NCBI GenBank assembly: GCA_947448025.1
Contig: CANFLV010000014.1
Coordinates: 47,197-111,196 of the forward strand
Length of the DNA stretch: 64,000 bases
DNA from: Oxalobacteraceae bacterium
GTDB taxonomy: Bacteria; Pseudomonadota; Gammaproteobacteria; Burkholderiales; Burkholderiaceae_D
Direction of reading: 5' to 3'
The translations under genes were made by a program, and so were the position numbers. Shown piece after piece: positions 37,490 through 50,938 of this stretch; the first letter of the stretch is position 1, and each line of letters begins with the position of its first letter. The notes beneath the pieces are model-generated. The model worked only from the letters and a program-made list of their open reading frames with translations. It was not told where the DNA came from and did not search any database.

Positions 37490-38176
37490 ATGCATGCCAA
37501 TTCCCGTATCGTCACCAGCAGCCAGAGCGGCATCCATGAGCAGCTCGCGCAGACTGTCGCGCGCCATGCGCACAGCGAGTTTCGCAAACCCGTCATGGCT
37601 TATAACCAGAGTGCTTTCGACGCCAGCATGTTCGCCTGGCACGCGGCCGGCAGCGCGCCGCTGATTCTTGATGCCGGCTGCGGCGTGGGTCTGTCCACGC
37701 TCAATCTGGCGCAGCAGTTTCCCGATCATTTCGTCATTGGCATCGACCAGTCGGCCGACCGCACCGGCCGCAAGACGGAATGGCGCGGCGACCTGCCGAC
37801 CAATTTCATCCGCCTGCGCGCCGAGCTCGCCGATTACTGGCGTCTGCTGCATGCCGCTGGCGTGCGTCTGGCGCGCCACTATGTGCTGTATCCGAATCCC
37901 TGGCCGAAGAAGCCGCAGCTCGGGCGACGCTGGCATGGCCATCCGGTGTTCCCGACCATGCTCGCGCTCGGCGGGCATTTCGAATGCCGCAGTAACTGGC
38001 AGATCTACATAGAAGAGTGCGCCGCGGCGCTGACGCAATTGAGTGGTCAGACGGTGCTGCCGGAAGCCTATGATGGTGGTCCTGCGCCGATCACGCCGTT
38101 CGAGCAGAAATACCTCGCGTCCGGACATCAGCTATGGCGCTGCAGGGTGCATCTGCCGGCCAGCAGCCAACAATAA
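37490..38176 (+). CDS. TrmB-family SAM-dependent methyltransferase
   Basis: A 228-residue Rossmann methyltransferase. Motif I is LILDAGCGVGLSTLNLAQQFP and the TrmB-like region is YPNPWPKKPQLGRRWHGHPVFPTML, close to the PDPWPKKRHNKRR of tRNA (guanine-N7) methyltransferases but with a different basic segment. It is probably a paralogue and not the main TrmB; the target RNA is unclear. It is followed 16 nt later by the amidotransferase gene. Confidence 0.75.
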   Translation: MHANSRIVTSSQSGIHEQLAQTVARHAHSEFRKPVMAYNQSAFDASMFAWHAAGSAPLILDAGCGVGLSTLNLAQQFPDHFVIGIDQSADRTGRKTEWRGDLPTNFIRLRAELADYWRLLHAAGVRLARHYVLYPNPWPKKPQLGRRWHGHPVFPTMLALGGHFECRSNWQIYIEECAAALTQLSGQTVLPEAYDGGPAPITPFEQKYLASGHQLWRCRVHLPASSQQ

Positions 38177-38192
38177 CAAGACAGGGAAAATC

Positions 38193-38963
38193 ATGTGCCA
38201 GCTACTCGGAATGAATTGCAATATCCCCACCGACATCGTGTTCAGCTTTACCGGCTTTGCCACGCGCGGCGGCGGCACCGATGTCCATCATGACGGCTGG
38301 GGCATCGCCTTTTTCGAGGGCGCCGGCGTGCGTCACTTTGTCGATTACCAGGCCGCGGTGCGCTCACCGATCGCCGACCTGATCAAGCGTTATCCGATCA
38401 AATCCAAAAACGTGATCGCGCACATCCGCAAGGCGACCCAGGGCGAAGTCACGCTGGAAAATTGCCATCCCTTCGTGCGCGAACTGTGGGGGCGTTACTG
38501 GGTGTTTGCACACAATGGCGACTTGAAGGAATTCGCGCCCGAGCTTGATGGCAGCTTCCGGCCGGTCGGCACGACCGACAGCGAACTGGCGTTCTGCCAT
38601 ATTTTGCAGCAGCTGCGCGCGCGTTTCGGTCAACAGCTCCCGGCATTGGCAGAGTTGTCTGCTGCGCTACGTGAGTTGACTACGGCGATTGCCGCGCATG
38701 GCACATTCAACATGATGCTCTCGGACGGATCGGCCTTATTTACGCATTGCTCGACGAATCTCTACTATGTCGTGCGCAAATATCCCTTCGCGACCGCGAA
38801 ATTATCCGACGAAGATGTGCTCGTCGATTTCTCCGAAGTCACCACGCCCAATGACCGCGTCGCCGTGATCGTCACCGAACCGCTGACGACGAATGAAACC
38901 TGGATCCCCTTTGCGCCGGGCGAAATGCGCGTGTTTGTCGACGGCGAGCCGGTCGACTCATAA
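38193..38963 (+). CDS. Class II glutamine amidotransferase, YafJ-like
   Basis: Ntn-hydrolase amidotransferase (256 aa) with the nucleophile Cys2 exposed after Met removal (MCQLLGMN). Conserved parts are HHDGWGIAFFEG, VIAHIRKATQGEV, NCHPFVRELWGRYWVFAHNGDL and VGTTDSELAFCHIL, as in YafJ/EgtC-related proteins. It has no synthase domain, and the acceptor substrate is unknown. It converges on metH with only 5 nt between the stops. Confidence 0.9.
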   Translation: MCQLLGMNCNIPTDIVFSFTGFATRGGGTDVHHDGWGIAFFEGAGVRHFVDYQAAVRSPIADLIKRYPIKSKNVIAHIRKATQGEVTLENCHPFVRELWGRYWVFAHNGDLKEFAPELDGSFRPVGTTDSELAFCHILQQLRARFGQQLPALAELSAALRELTTAIAAHGTFNMMLSDGSALFTHCSTNLYYVVRKYPFATAKLSDEDVLVDFSEVTTPNDRVAVIVTEPLTTNETWIPFAPGEMRVFVDGEPVDS

Positions 38964-38968
38964 ACCGA

Positions 38969-42697
<3,729 letters not shown>

Positions 42698-42799
42698 GGC
42701 TGCCTCTAAAACACGTTCAAACAGTATTGGTCTACGCAGTCTGGCGATCAGCGCTGTAAAGCCTGAACGACCGAAGCCGCATAGAAAACGAAGATAACA

Positions 42800-42832
42800 A
42801 AAAACCCGGCCCCCATTGCGGTGGTCGGGTTC
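42800..42832 (-). terminator. Attenuator hairpin of the metH leader
   Basis: On the minus strand AACCCG...CGGGTT, extended past an A-C mismatch by CC/GG, is followed by six U. It lies just downstream of the SAM-II-like aptamer and about 100 nt before the metH start, so it is probably the expression platform: aptamer folding with SAM could favour termination. Confidence 0.7.
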
Positions 42833-42840
42833 GTGGCCAT

Positions 42841-42917
42841 CCGCTTTAGCTGCATTTATGAGTGGGACTGGCTACCCGGGCGCCCGCAAGCTGGGTTTGA
42901 CTGGGTCAAATCGGCGC
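42841..42917 (-). ncRNA. SAM-II-like riboswitch upstream of metH
   Basis: On the minus strand the order is P1 5' arm GCGCC (42913-42917), GATTTG, CC, GCTTGC (42886-42891), P1 3' arm GGCGC (42880-42884), then ATAAATGCAGCTAAA and GCGG. These are the conserved elements of the SAM-II (SAM-alpha) aptamer in the right order: GATTT-NN-CC and GCTAAA-NN-GG keep the spacing required for the pseudoknot, and ATAAATGnAGCTAAA nearly equals the environmental metX SAM-II RNA. About 19 nt containing a GGG...CCC hairpin are inserted after P1. A promoter -10 lies immediately upstream. Confidence 0.75.
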
Positions 42918-42923
42918 ATTGAA

Positions 42924-42929
42924 ATTATA
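42924..42929 (-). promoter_or_regulatory. -10 element of the metH leader promoter
   Basis: A perfect TATAAT on the minus strand, 6 nt before the predicted riboswitch. A -35 is weak (TTTACG at about 17 nt spacing). Transcription would start close to 42917, at the first base of the P1 stem. Confidence 0.55.
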
Positions 42930-42988
42930 CGGGTAATCACGCTGCAGCGTAAAGGCGGCCGCAGAGCACGCCACATGAAATAAATAGG

Positions 42989-43016
42989 CAAAAAAAAGCC
43001 CGCTAAAAAGCGGGCT
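42989..43016 (-). terminator. Terminator after def-fmt
   Basis: Perfect 8-bp stem AGCCCGCT (42997-43004) and AGCGGGCT (43009-43016), loop AAAA, followed on the minus strand by eight or more U. It is downstream of fmt and upstream of the metH promoter and so separates the two units. The remaining 43017-43133 shows nothing I can name. Confidence 0.85.
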
Positions 43017-43133
43017 GAAGTCCATATCGGTTAGAGACATGGAGGAGACAGGCGAATCATAAGAACTTTTGCCGCAGTGCGCCAATTTTCATTACACATA
43101 TCGGACATTCACAAAACGCATATCTAAGTAGGC

Positions 43134-44087
43134 TCAAGCGAAACGCCCTCCCTCCATGGGAAACGCCTTGAGGAATTCCGCCGCAGGCAAACGCTTGCCG
43201 CCCGGCTTTTGCAATTCCGTCACGCGCAAGACCCCATCGCCGCAAGCCACGAGTACCCCCTGCACGGCATTCGCCGCCAGAATATCGCCGGGCGAAGCAG
43301 CTGTCGGCGCGTTCACGACACTGGCATTCCATAATTTGACGGGCGTACCGGCAAAATTACCGATCGCGCCAGGAAACGGATTAAAAGCGCGAATCCGCCG
43401 ATCGAGCACGGCTGCCGGCAGGCGAAAATCCAGCGCAGCTTCTTCCTTGCTGATCTTGGCTGCATATGTGACGCCCTGCTCCGGCTGCGGCTGTGCCGGT
43501 AATGTGCCGGCCTCGAGCTGGCGCAGCGCGTCTACCAGCATGCGCGCGCCTAGTGCTGCGACCTTGTCATGCAGGCTGCCGGTCGTATCGTCGTCCGCGA
43601 TAGGCAAACTTTGCATCATCAGCATCGGCCCGGTATCGAGACCTTCATTCATTTGCATGATGGTCACGCCGGTCTCGCTGTCACCGGCTTCAATGGCGCG
43701 ATGGATCGGTGCTGCACCGCGCCAACGCGGCAGGAGCGAACCGTGGATATTGATGCAGCCGCGCGGCGGCAAGGAAAGAAAGGATTGCGGCAGGATCAGC
43801 CCGTAAGCGGCGACGACCATGATGTCGTGTGGCGTCGCTTCAACGAGTGCATGCGCCTCGCGCGCGACCTCGGGATGTTTCCCATCCAGACGCAGCGACA
43901 CGGGCTGTGCGACCGGAATGCCGTGCTGGAGCGCCAGCTGCTTGACGGCCGACGCATGCAGCTGCATACCGCGCCCGGCCGGACGGTCGGGCTGGGTCAG
44001 AACCAAGGGCACTTGCATGCCGGCGTCGAGCAAGGCGTGCAAGGCGACGGCGGCGAATTCGGGAGTCCCGGCAAATATGATTTTCAT
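43134..44087 (-). CDS. fmt: Methionyl-tRNA formyltransferase
   Basis: Formylates initiator Met-tRNA with 10-formyl-THF. At 317 aa it is full length. Motifs are [20 protein letters not shown], the catalytic region [27 protein letters not shown] (Asn/His/Asp of the transformylase fold) and the C-terminal OB-like domain beginning near residue 205. It lies 24 nt after def. Confidence 0.96.
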   Translation of the reverse strand: MKIIFAGTPEFAAVALHALLDAGMQVPLVLTQPDRPAGRGMQLHASAVKQLALQHGIPVAQPVSLRLDGKHPEVAREAHALVEATPHDIMVVAAYGLILPQSFLSLPPRGCINIHGSLLPRWRGAAPIHRAIEAGDSETGVTIMQMNEGLDTGPMLMMQSLPIADDDTTGSLHDKVAALGARMLVDALRQLEAGTLPAQPQPEQGVTYAAKISKEEAALDFRLPAAVLDRRIRAFNPFPGAIGNFAGTPVKLWNASVVNAPTAASPGDILAANAVQGVLVACGDGVLRVTELQKPGGKRLPAAEFLKAFPMEGGRFA

Positions 44088-44111
44088 CTCGGGATTGTAG
44101 TACGAAGTCGT

Positions 44112-44645
44112 TCAACGAGCTGCAAGTTTGCCCTTGTCGCGCTGATGTTCGCGCTCTTCCTTGATGATTTTCGCCTTGATTCTGTTGCGCTTGAGCGGCG
44201 ACAGATATTCCACAAAAATCTTGCCCTTCAAGTGATCCATTTCATGCTGAATACACACCGCCAGCAAGCCATCGGCTTCCACCGTGAATTCCTTGCCATC
44301 GACGTCGAGCGCGCGCACGTGCACCTGCGCCGGCCGCTCGACATCGTCATAGACGCCGGGTACCGACAGGCAGCCTTCGTCGTAGACTTTTTTCTCGGCG
44401 CTGGCCCAGATGATTTCGGGATTGATGAAGACTTGCAGCTGGTCCTGCGCATCCGAAGTATCGATGACGAGCAATTGCTCATGCACGTCGACCTGGGATG
44501 CGGCCAGTCCAACGCCGGGTGCTTCATACATGGTTTCCGCCATGTCACGCACCAGCTGTTTCAGACGCGCATCAAACACGGTGACGGGTTTAGCCACCTT
44601 ATGCAGGCGCGGATCGGGGTAACGCAAAATATTAAGTAATGGCAT
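44112..44645 (-). CDS. def: Peptide deformylase
   Basis: Metalloenzyme (177 aa) removing the N-formyl group from new proteins. The three motifs are GVGLAASQ (usually GxGLAAxQ), EGCLSVPG with the metal-binding Cys, and QHEMDHLKG with the two metal-binding His and catalytic Glu. It forms an operon with fmt, divergent from the LysM gene. Confidence 0.96.
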   Translation of the reverse strand: MPLLNILRYPDPRLHKVAKPVTVFDARLKQLVRDMAETMYEAPGVGLAASQVDVHEQLLVIDTSDAQDQLQVFINPEIIWASAEKKVYDEGCLSVPGVYDDVERPAQVHVRALDVDGKEFTVEADGLLAVCIQHEMDHLKGKIFVEYLSPLKRNRIKAKIIKEEREHQRDKGKLAAR

Positions 44646-44894
44646 ACGGAAGGCATACAGCGTTTGCGCAACAAAAGCACGGATCGGGCATGTGGTTTGT
44701 CTTGCTAGTTCACGGATTTATGGGCAAACTTTAATTCAGTTTGACAAGGGCTATTGCCGGTTTCTTGCGATCATTTTTGCATGCAAATAAGTCACTGCGT
44801 CAAATCAATGCGATGCGATTTCTGGTGCGCGCAATCCTGCTGCGCATGTGGCGATTCCAGCTACCAGAGAGTGACCGCGCCTACCGGACAGACA

Positions 44895-46001
44895 ATGAAA
44901 AATTTTAACACAGCTGCCTGCGCCGTATTTTCCTTCCTCGTTTTACTTCCGTTCAGCGCACAGTCCGCGGCTGCAACGCCTCCTGCCAGCATGGAGTCCA
45001 AGCAGGCTGGCACGACGCAATGTACCTTCTTGCCGAATGCGCCAGACCAGCATCTGGTCGTCAAGCGCGACACGCTGTGGGACATCGCTGGCAAATTTCT
45101 CGAGCATCCCTGGTGCTGGCCGCAAGTCTGGGGCATGAACCGTGACCAGATCCATGATCCGCACTGGATTTATCCGGGCCAGACTGTCTACTTCAACCGA
45201 GCCGCCGGGCGTTTGCAGCTGACACCACCGGGCCAGGACGCCGATGCGGACAATATCGTGCGCCTGCAGCCGCAAATCCGTTCCAGCGCGCCGCAAAACG
45301 AGGCGATCCCGACCATCAGTGCGGAACAGATAGCGCCTTTCCTCGCGCGACCGCTGATCGTCACGGAACATCAGTTCAAGGATGCGCCAGTGATCATGGC
45401 GACTCCCGAAGGCCATGTGTATTTGTCACGCAATGATCTCGCCTATGTGCGCGGCGCGCTGCACGAGGCCGTCGATTATCATGTCTTCCGTCCGGGCCAG
45501 CCCTTGCTTGATCCGGAAAGCAATCTCGTGCTGGGCTACGAGGCAAAATATCTCGGCATGGCACACCTGCAGCGCGCCGCGAAGAGCGCCGATGAAGCGC
45601 ATCGATTTATCATCACCGAATCGCGCGAGGAAATCGGCCTGCATGACCGCCTGCTGCCCTTGATGCCAGCCGGCCCGAATAATTATGTGCCGCATGCGCC
45701 GGCACAGACGATCGATGCGCGGGTCGTGGCCATTTACGGTGGCGGCTCGCAAGCCGGCCAATATCAGGTCATCTCGATTAATCGCGGCACGCAGCATGGC
45801 CTGGATGTCGGTGCAACGTTCGAATTACAGAGGCGTGGCGCGACGGTGCCGGATGTTACGGACAAGCGCAAGCCGGTCAAATTGCCGGATCTGCAATACG
45901 GTACCCTGCTCATTTTCCGCGTCTTCGATACGCTCGCTTACGGCCTCATCATGCAAGTCAGCGATGCCGTGCGTGTCGGTGACATTGCGAAATCCCCTTA
46001 A
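44895..46001 (+). CDS. LysM-domain exported protein
   Basis: A 368-residue secreted or periplasmic protein. The signal peptide is in MKNFNTAACAVFSFLVLLPFSAQSAAA; the LysM (about residues 55-105) reads LVVKRDTLWDIAGKFLEHPWCWPQVWGMN and PGQTVYF, so it should bind peptidoglycan. The remaining ~250 residues have no motif I recognise beyond a family-specific region. It lies upstream of dprA (12-nt gap), the usual Burkholderiales arrangement. Confidence 0.88.
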   Translation: MKNFNTAACAVFSFLVLLPFSAQSAAATPPASMESKQAGTTQCTFLPNAPDQHLVVKRDTLWDIAGKFLEHPWCWPQVWGMNRDQIHDPHWIYPGQTVYFNRAAGRLQLTPPGQDADADNIVRLQPQIRSSAPQNEAIPTISAEQIAPFLARPLIVTEHQFKDAPVIMATPEGHVYLSRNDLAYVRGALHEAVDYHVFRPGQPLLDPESNLVLGYEAKYLGMAHLQRAAKSADEAHRFIITESREEIGLHDRLLPLMPAGPNNYVPHAPAQTIDARVVAIYGGGSQAGQYQVISINRGTQHGLDVGATFELQRRGATVPDVTDKRKPVKLPDLQYGTLLIFRVFDTLAYGLIMQVSDAVRVGDIAKSP

Positions 46002-46012
46002 GCGCACCCGCC

Positions 46013-47107
46013 ATGGTCGACAGCATTGAGGTCGCTGACTGGCTCAGGCTGGCGCATACGCGTGGCGTAGGTCTCACCTTGGTGCGCAAACTACTTGCGC
46101 GCTTTGGTTTGCCGGCGCATGTATTTTCTGCCGACTACAACGCCTTGCGCACAGTCGCGCCAGCCAGCAAGATAGACGCACTGCTGGCGCCGGTCGATGC
46201 TGCGCTGCTGGCGCGCACACTGGACTGGCTGGCGCAGCCGGGGAATCATTTGGTGACGCTGGCCGACGCACACTATCCGCCGATGTTGCTCGAAATTCCC
46301 GATCCGCCGCTACTGCTCTATGTCAAAGGCCGCTGTGACTTACTCGGCCAAGCTGCCATAGCGATCGTCGGTAGCCGCAATGCGAGCGCGCAGGGCATGG
46401 CCAATGCTGAAAAATTTTCTGCCGTATTCAGCGATACCGGACTGTGCATCGTTTCCGGCATGGCGCTCGGTATCGACACCGCTGCCCATCAAGGCTGCCT
46501 GCGCGCCGGCGGCGCAACCATTGCCGTGATCGGCACCGGCGCCGACATCATTTACCCCGCGCGTAATCGCCCTCTGGCGCATGACATCGCCGCTCACGGC
46601 GCCATCATCAGCGAATACCCGCTGGGTACGCCGGCCATCACTGCAAACTTCCCGCGCCGTAACCGCATCATCAGCGGCCTCGCGCGCGGCGTACTCGTCA
46701 TCGAGGCGGCGGCGCACTCAGGCTCGCTGATCACGGCGCGTATGGCTGGCGAACAGGGGCGTGATGTCTTTGCCATTCCCGGCTCCATCCATTCACCGCT
46801 GGCCAAGGGCTGTCACCAGCTGATCCGTCAGGGTGCGATGCTGGTCGAGTCGCCACATGAAGTCCTCGAGGCGCTGGCAGTTAATCAAAACGACAATAAA
46901 CGCCAAAAAAGCAACACTGAAAACGACACGTCAGCGATCGCACAAGATGGCGTACTCGACCAGATCGGCTTCGACCCGGTCGACACCGATACGCTCGCAG
47001 CCCGTTGCAAGCTAAGCCAGGCCGAGCTTAGCGCCCGGTTGCTCATGCTTGAGATGGATGGCGTGATCGAATTGTTGGCCAGCGGCGCCTATCAGCGCGT
47101 GAGCTGA
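46013..47107 (+). CDS. dprA: DNA-processing protein DprA
   Basis: Loads RecA onto incoming single-stranded DNA in natural transformation. The 364-residue protein has an N-terminal SAM/HhH-like segment, the Rossmann core (AIVGSRNASAQG, SGMALGIDTAAHQG, PRRNRIISGLARGVLVIEA, GSIHSPLAKGCHQLIRQGA) and a C-terminal winged helix around VDTDTLAARCKLSQAELSARLLMLEMDG. It is 12 nt after the LysM gene. Confidence 0.95.
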   Translation: MVDSIEVADWLRLAHTRGVGLTLVRKLLARFGLPAHVFSADYNALRTVAPASKIDALLAPVDAALLARTLDWLAQPGNHLVTLADAHYPPMLLEIPDPPLLLYVKGRCDLLGQAAIAIVGSRNASAQGMANAEKFSAVFSDTGLCIVSGMALGIDTAAHQGCLRAGGATIAVIGTGADIIYPARNRPLAHDIAAHGAIISEYPLGTPAITANFPRRNRIISGLARGVLVIEAAAHSGSLITARMAGEQGRDVFAIPGSIHSPLAKGCHQLIRQGAMLVESPHEVLEALAVNQNDNKRQKSNTENDTSAIAQDGVLDQIGFDPVDTDTLAARCKLSQAELSARLLMLEMDGVIELLASGAYQRVS

Positions 47108-47382
47108 ACTTGCCTTTATTGCACGTCCCGCAATGCGCACGGCTCCCTGATTATTCCAAGAACTTATTCCCGCTTTTGACATCTTTCAATTTGATGTATG
47201 CTTTTCCCAGAGCGCTGCAATTTGACCCAGTCGAATGCGACGCCGCTGTTTGTATTTTTGCGTATTAAAAGAACCTGTTGGTCCCGGCCTGCTCTTGCAG
47301 TTTTTGCAGAAGATCCATAGACCGAATTTTCTGGTGCTGATGCCCTCAGTTTGCACCGTAACCCTAACGCTAAAGTACAACC

Positions 47383-47859
47383 ATGTTTGATATCCTCGTC
47401 TACCTCTACGAAACGTATTACCGGCCCGACGCTTGCCCGACTTCGGCAGCGCTCGTCAAAAAACTCTCGGCAGTCGGCTTTGAAGAAGAGGAAATCTCCA
47501 AGGCGCTGGACTGGCTCACGGATCTCGCCGTGACGACCAATGACCTGTCGGATCAGTACACGCAGCAGACCGCCTTCTCGTTCGGCACACGTATCTATGT
47601 CGACCGTGAGCTCGACACGCTCGGTACGGCTGCAATCGGTTTCATCCAGTTCCTTGAATCCGCCAAGGTCATCAATCCGATCCAGCGCGAAATCGTAATT
47701 GAACGGGCGATTGCCGCCAGCGATGAAGCGATCTCACTCGATAAGCTCAAAGTGATCGTGCTCATGGTGCTATGGAGCCAGGGCAAGGAGCCGGACAGCC
47801 TGATGTTCGACGAATTGTTCCTCGATGAAGATGATGCGGAACCGCGGCTTTTGCATTAA
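47383..47859 (+). CDS. smg: Smg family protein (DUF494)
   Basis: Conserved 158-residue cytoplasmic protein, linked to dprA in many proteobacteria and of unknown function. Its start [19 protein letters not shown] and ILMLWSQ-like [12 protein letters not shown] are standard Smg features, with [14 protein letters not shown] in between. The 275-nt gap before it contains a TTGACA (47176-47181) and TATGCT (47197-47202) with short spacing, a possible weak promoter. Confidence 0.9.
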   Translation: MFDILVYLYETYYRPDACPTSAALVKKLSAVGFEEEEISKALDWLTDLAVTTNDLSDQYTQQTAFSFGTRIYVDRELDTLGTAAIGFIQFLESAKVINPIQREIVIERAIAASDEAISLDKLKVIVLMVLWSQGKEPDSLMFDELFLDEDDAEPRLLH

Positions 47860-48100
47860 GTCCACTCCGACGCTCGTTCGGGTACTGGTATTCCTTTAAT
47901 ATGCGGCGGACCGGCACAGTGCCGGTCGCTCCGACTTGCGGATTTCGCCGCATCGCGCTTATCATTGGCCGCTTATCTGGTGCTACGTTGTGGTATTGGC
48001 ATATTTTGCCGGAACCTAACTACGGTACACTGCGCCTGAATTGAGCCTGACCGGATGCACACCCCGCGCGCTTTGACGCGCCCACCAAGAGAATATTTCT

Positions 48101-50764
48101 ATGACAAAAACCCTCATCATCGCCGAGAAGCCCTCTGTCGCGAATGACATCGCGAAGACGCTCGGCGGCTTTACCAAGCACGATGAGTACTTCGAATCTG
48201 ACAAGTATGTTCTGTCATCGGCAGTCGGCCATCTGGTCGAAATCATGGTGCCGGAAGAATATGACGTCAAACGCGGCAAATGGACCTTCACGCATCTGCC
48301 GATGATTCCGCCGCATTTCGACCTGAACCCGATCGCCAAGACCGAAGCGCGTCTTAAAGTACTGAACAAGCTCATCAAGCGCAAGGACGTCACCGCGCTG
48401 ATCAATGCCTGCGACGCCGGGCGCGAAGGCGAGCTGATTTTCCGCCTGATCGCGCAATACGCGAAAGCCAAACAGCCGGTCAAACGTCTGTGGCTGCAAT
48501 CCATGACGCCGGGCGCGATCCGCGAAGGCTTCACGAAATTGCGCGACGATACAGAAATGATGCCATTGGCCGACGCCGCGCGCTGCCGCAGCGAAGCCGA
48601 CTGGCTCATCGGCATCAACGGTACGCGCGCCATGACGGCCTTTAACTCGAAGGAAGGCGGCTTTTACCTGACCACGGTAGGCCGGGTGCAAACGCCGACG
48701 CTGTCCATCGTCGTCGAGCGCGAAGAGAAGATCAAAAAATTCGTCGCCCGTGATTTCTGGGAAGTGCGCGCCGATTTCGTCTGCGCCGCTGGCATTTACG
48801 AAGGCCGCTGGCTCGACCGCAGCTTCCACGGTGATGAAACCGACCCGGAAAAGAAGGCCGAGCGCCTCTGGAGCAAGGCCGCCGCAGAATCCATTGTCAC
48901 CGCCTGCCGCGGCAAGCAAGGCACGGTCACGGAAGAGTCCAAGCCGACCACGCAAATGGCGCCGGCTCTGTTCGATCTGACCAGCCTGCAGCGTGAAGCG
49001 AACTCGCGCTTTGGATTTTCGGCAAAAAATACACTGGGACTGGCGCAAGCCTTGTATGAAAAGCACAAGGTTCTGACCTATCCGCGTACCGATTCCAAGC
49101 ATCTGCCGGAAGACTATATCGCCACCGTCAAGGAGACCATGGCGACGCTGTCGGAGAATCATAACTACCAGCCTTTCTCGTCGCAGATCCTGAACAAGAA
49201 CTGGGTTACACCGAACAAGCGCATTTTCGACAACACGAAAATCAGCGATCACTTTGCGATCATCCCGACCACGCAGGCGCCGAAGAACCTGTCCGAGCCT
49301 GAGCAAAAGCTGTATGACCTGGTCACGCGCCGCTTCATGTCGGTGTTTTTCCCGGCCGCGAAATTCCAGGTCACGACGCGTTACACGGCCGTACTCGGCC
49401 ACGAATTCAAGACCGTCGGCAAAGTCATGGTCGACCCAGGCTATCTGGCTATCTACGGCAAGGAAGTCGCCGCCGACAAGGAAGATGAAAACAGCGGCAT
49501 CCTCGTCGCTGTCGCGCCCGGTGAAAAAGTCCAGACCGACACGATCAGTGCCAACGGACTCGTCACGAAACCGCCCGCCCGCTATTCTGAAGCCACGCTG
49601 CTGTCGGCCATGGAAGGCGCAGGCAAGACCATCGACGATGAAGAATTGCGCGATGCGATGGCCGGCAAGGGTCTCGGCACGCCAGCCACGCGCGCAGCCA
49701 CGATCGAAGGTTTGCTGTACGAGCGCTACCTGTTGCGCGAAGGTCGCGAGCTGATTCCGACGGCCAAGGCGTTCCAGCTGATGACGCTGCTGCGCGGCTT
49801 GGGCATCAAGGAATTAACGGCGCCGGAATTGACGGGCGAATGGGAATACAAGCTGTCGCAAATGGAACGCGGCAAGATCAGCCGTGAAGAATTCATGCGC
49901 GAAATTGCGCAAATGACGCAAATCATCGTCAAGCGCGCCAAGGAATACGACAAGGACACCATCCCCGGCGATTACCATACGCTGCATTCACCTTGCCCGA
50001 ATTGCGGCGCGGTGATGAAGGAAAACTACCGGCGTTTCGCCTGCTCGACCTGCGAATTCTCGATGAGCAAAACGCCGGGCAGCCGGCAATTTGAAATCAC
50101 CGAAGTCGAGGAATTACTGGTCAAGCGCACCATCGGCCCGCTGCAAGGTTTCCGCTCGAAGATGGGACGGCCCTTCGCCGCCATCCTGCGCATCGTGCGC
50201 GACGAGGACATCAATAACCAGAAACTGGAATTCGATTTCGGCCAGAACCAAGATGACGATGAAAACGGCGAAGGCGTCGATTTCACCGGCCAGACTGCGC
50301 TCGGGCCTTGTCCGAAATGCGGCAAGGGCGTCTACGAAATGGGTCTGGCTTATGTCTGCGAAGATACAGTCGCGAAACCGAAAGCCTGCGATTTCCGCAG
50401 CGGCCGCATCATCCTGCAGCAGGAAGTCTTGCCGGAACAAATGGTGAAGCTGCTCAATGATGGCAAGACCGACCTGTTGCCGGGCTTTGTATCGCAGCGC
50501 ACGCGTCGTCCCTTCAAGGCCTATCTGGCCAAAGGCAAGGATGGCAAGGTCAGCTTCGAGTTCGACCCGCGTCCGGCCAAGGCGCCTGCTAAGGGCCGTG
50601 CCGCCCCGGTCGCCGATCCTGATGACACTACAGAAGCTGCGCCGCGCAAGGCAACGGCCGTAAAGGCCGTTGCGAAAAAGGCGGTGGCAAAGAAAGTCGT
50701 CGCCAAGAAGGCAGTGGCAAAAAAGGCCGTAGCCAAGAAAGCCGTCGCGAAAAAAGCCGCCTGA
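48101..50764 (+). CDS. topB: DNA topoisomerase III
   Basis: Type IA topoisomerase (887 aa). The Toprim domain starts KTLIIAEKPSVANDIAKTLGG and includes NACDAGREGELIF; the active-site Tyr is in LTYPRTDSKHLPED. Two zinc-ribbon segments follow (CPNCGAVMK...FACSTC and CPKCGKGVYEMG...VCED). The last ~40 residues are a Lys/Ala repeat of the AKKAV type resembling histone H1-like tails, probably for DNA binding. It ends at a repeat-filled convergent gap. A short palindrome, GACCGGCA/TGCCGGTC, lies in the upstream gap at 47909-47927. Confidence 0.95.
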   Translation: MTKTLIIAEKPSVANDIAKTLGGFTKHDEYFESDKYVLSSAVGHLVEIMVPEEYDVKRGKWTFTHLPMIPPHFDLNPIAKTEARLKVLNKLIKRKDVTALINACDAGREGELIFRLIAQYAKAKQPVKRLWLQSMTPGAIREGFTKLRDDTEMMPLADAARCRSEADWLIGINGTRAMTAFNSKEGGFYLTTVGRVQTPTLSIVVEREEKIKKFVARDFWEVRADFVCAAGIYEGRWLDRSFHGDETDPEKKAERLWSKAAAESIVTACRGKQGTVTEESKPTTQMAPALFDLTSLQREANSRFGFSAKNTLGLAQALYEKHKVLTYPRTDSKHLPEDYIATVKETMATLSENHNYQPFSSQILNKNWVTPNKRIFDNTKISDHFAIIPTTQAPKNLSEPEQKLYDLVTRRFMSVFFPAAKFQVTTRYTAVLGHEFKTVGKVMVDPGYLAIYGKEVAADKEDENSGILVAVAPGEKVQTDTISANGLVTKPPARYSEATLLSAMEGAGKTIDDEELRDAMAGKGLGTPATRAATIEGLLYERYLLREGRELIPTAKAFQLMTLLRGLGIKELTAPELTGEWEYKLSQMERGKISREEFMREIAQMTQIIVKRAKEYDKDTIPGDYHTLHSPCPNCGAVMKENYRRFACSTCEFSMSKTPGSRQFEITEVEELLVKRTIGPLQGFRSKMGRPFAAILRIVRDEDINNQKLEFDFGQNQDDDENGEGVDFTGQTALGPCPKCGKGVYEMGLAYVCEDTVAKPKACDFRSGRIILQQEVLPEQMVKLLNDGKTDLLPGFVSQRTRRPFKAYLAKGKDGKVSFEFDPRPAKAPAKGRAAPVADPDDTTEAAPRKATAVKAVAKKAVAKKVVAKKAVAKKAVAKKAVAKKAA

Positions 50765-50888
50765 GTCTAATGCCCTTAAGTTAGTGGCTTGCGCTGGGGC
50801 CGCTCTGAGAAATGCTGCTTGAAAAGAATGAGGGCAGATCGGGGCAAATCGCGAGAAGAACTGCTGTCGCATCAGATCGAGACAGGGC

Positions 50889-50938
50889 TATCGGGCGCCG
50901 CCAGACTGGTGACTTGTTAAGCCTGGCGGCGCCCGATA
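50889..50938. repeat. 16-bp perfect inverted repeat after topB
   Basis: TATCGGGCGCCGCCAG (50889-50904) and CTGGCGGCGCCCGATA (50923-50938) enclose an 18-nt loop. It is immediately followed by CCCC...GGGG and, at 50983-50996, the palindrome CCCATCCGGATGGG. It lies between the convergent topB and cation transporter genes and could act as a bidirectional terminator without a U-run. Confidence 0.75.

Noticed and set aside
42698..42960. Cobalamin riboswitch before metH
   Set aside because: MetH leaders often have B12 riboswitches, but no B12-box-like sequence or the needed length was found; the conserved parts fit SAM-II.
48215..49402. 395-codon minus-strand frame opposite topB
   Set aside because: Frame shadow of topB, which carries all catalytic motifs.
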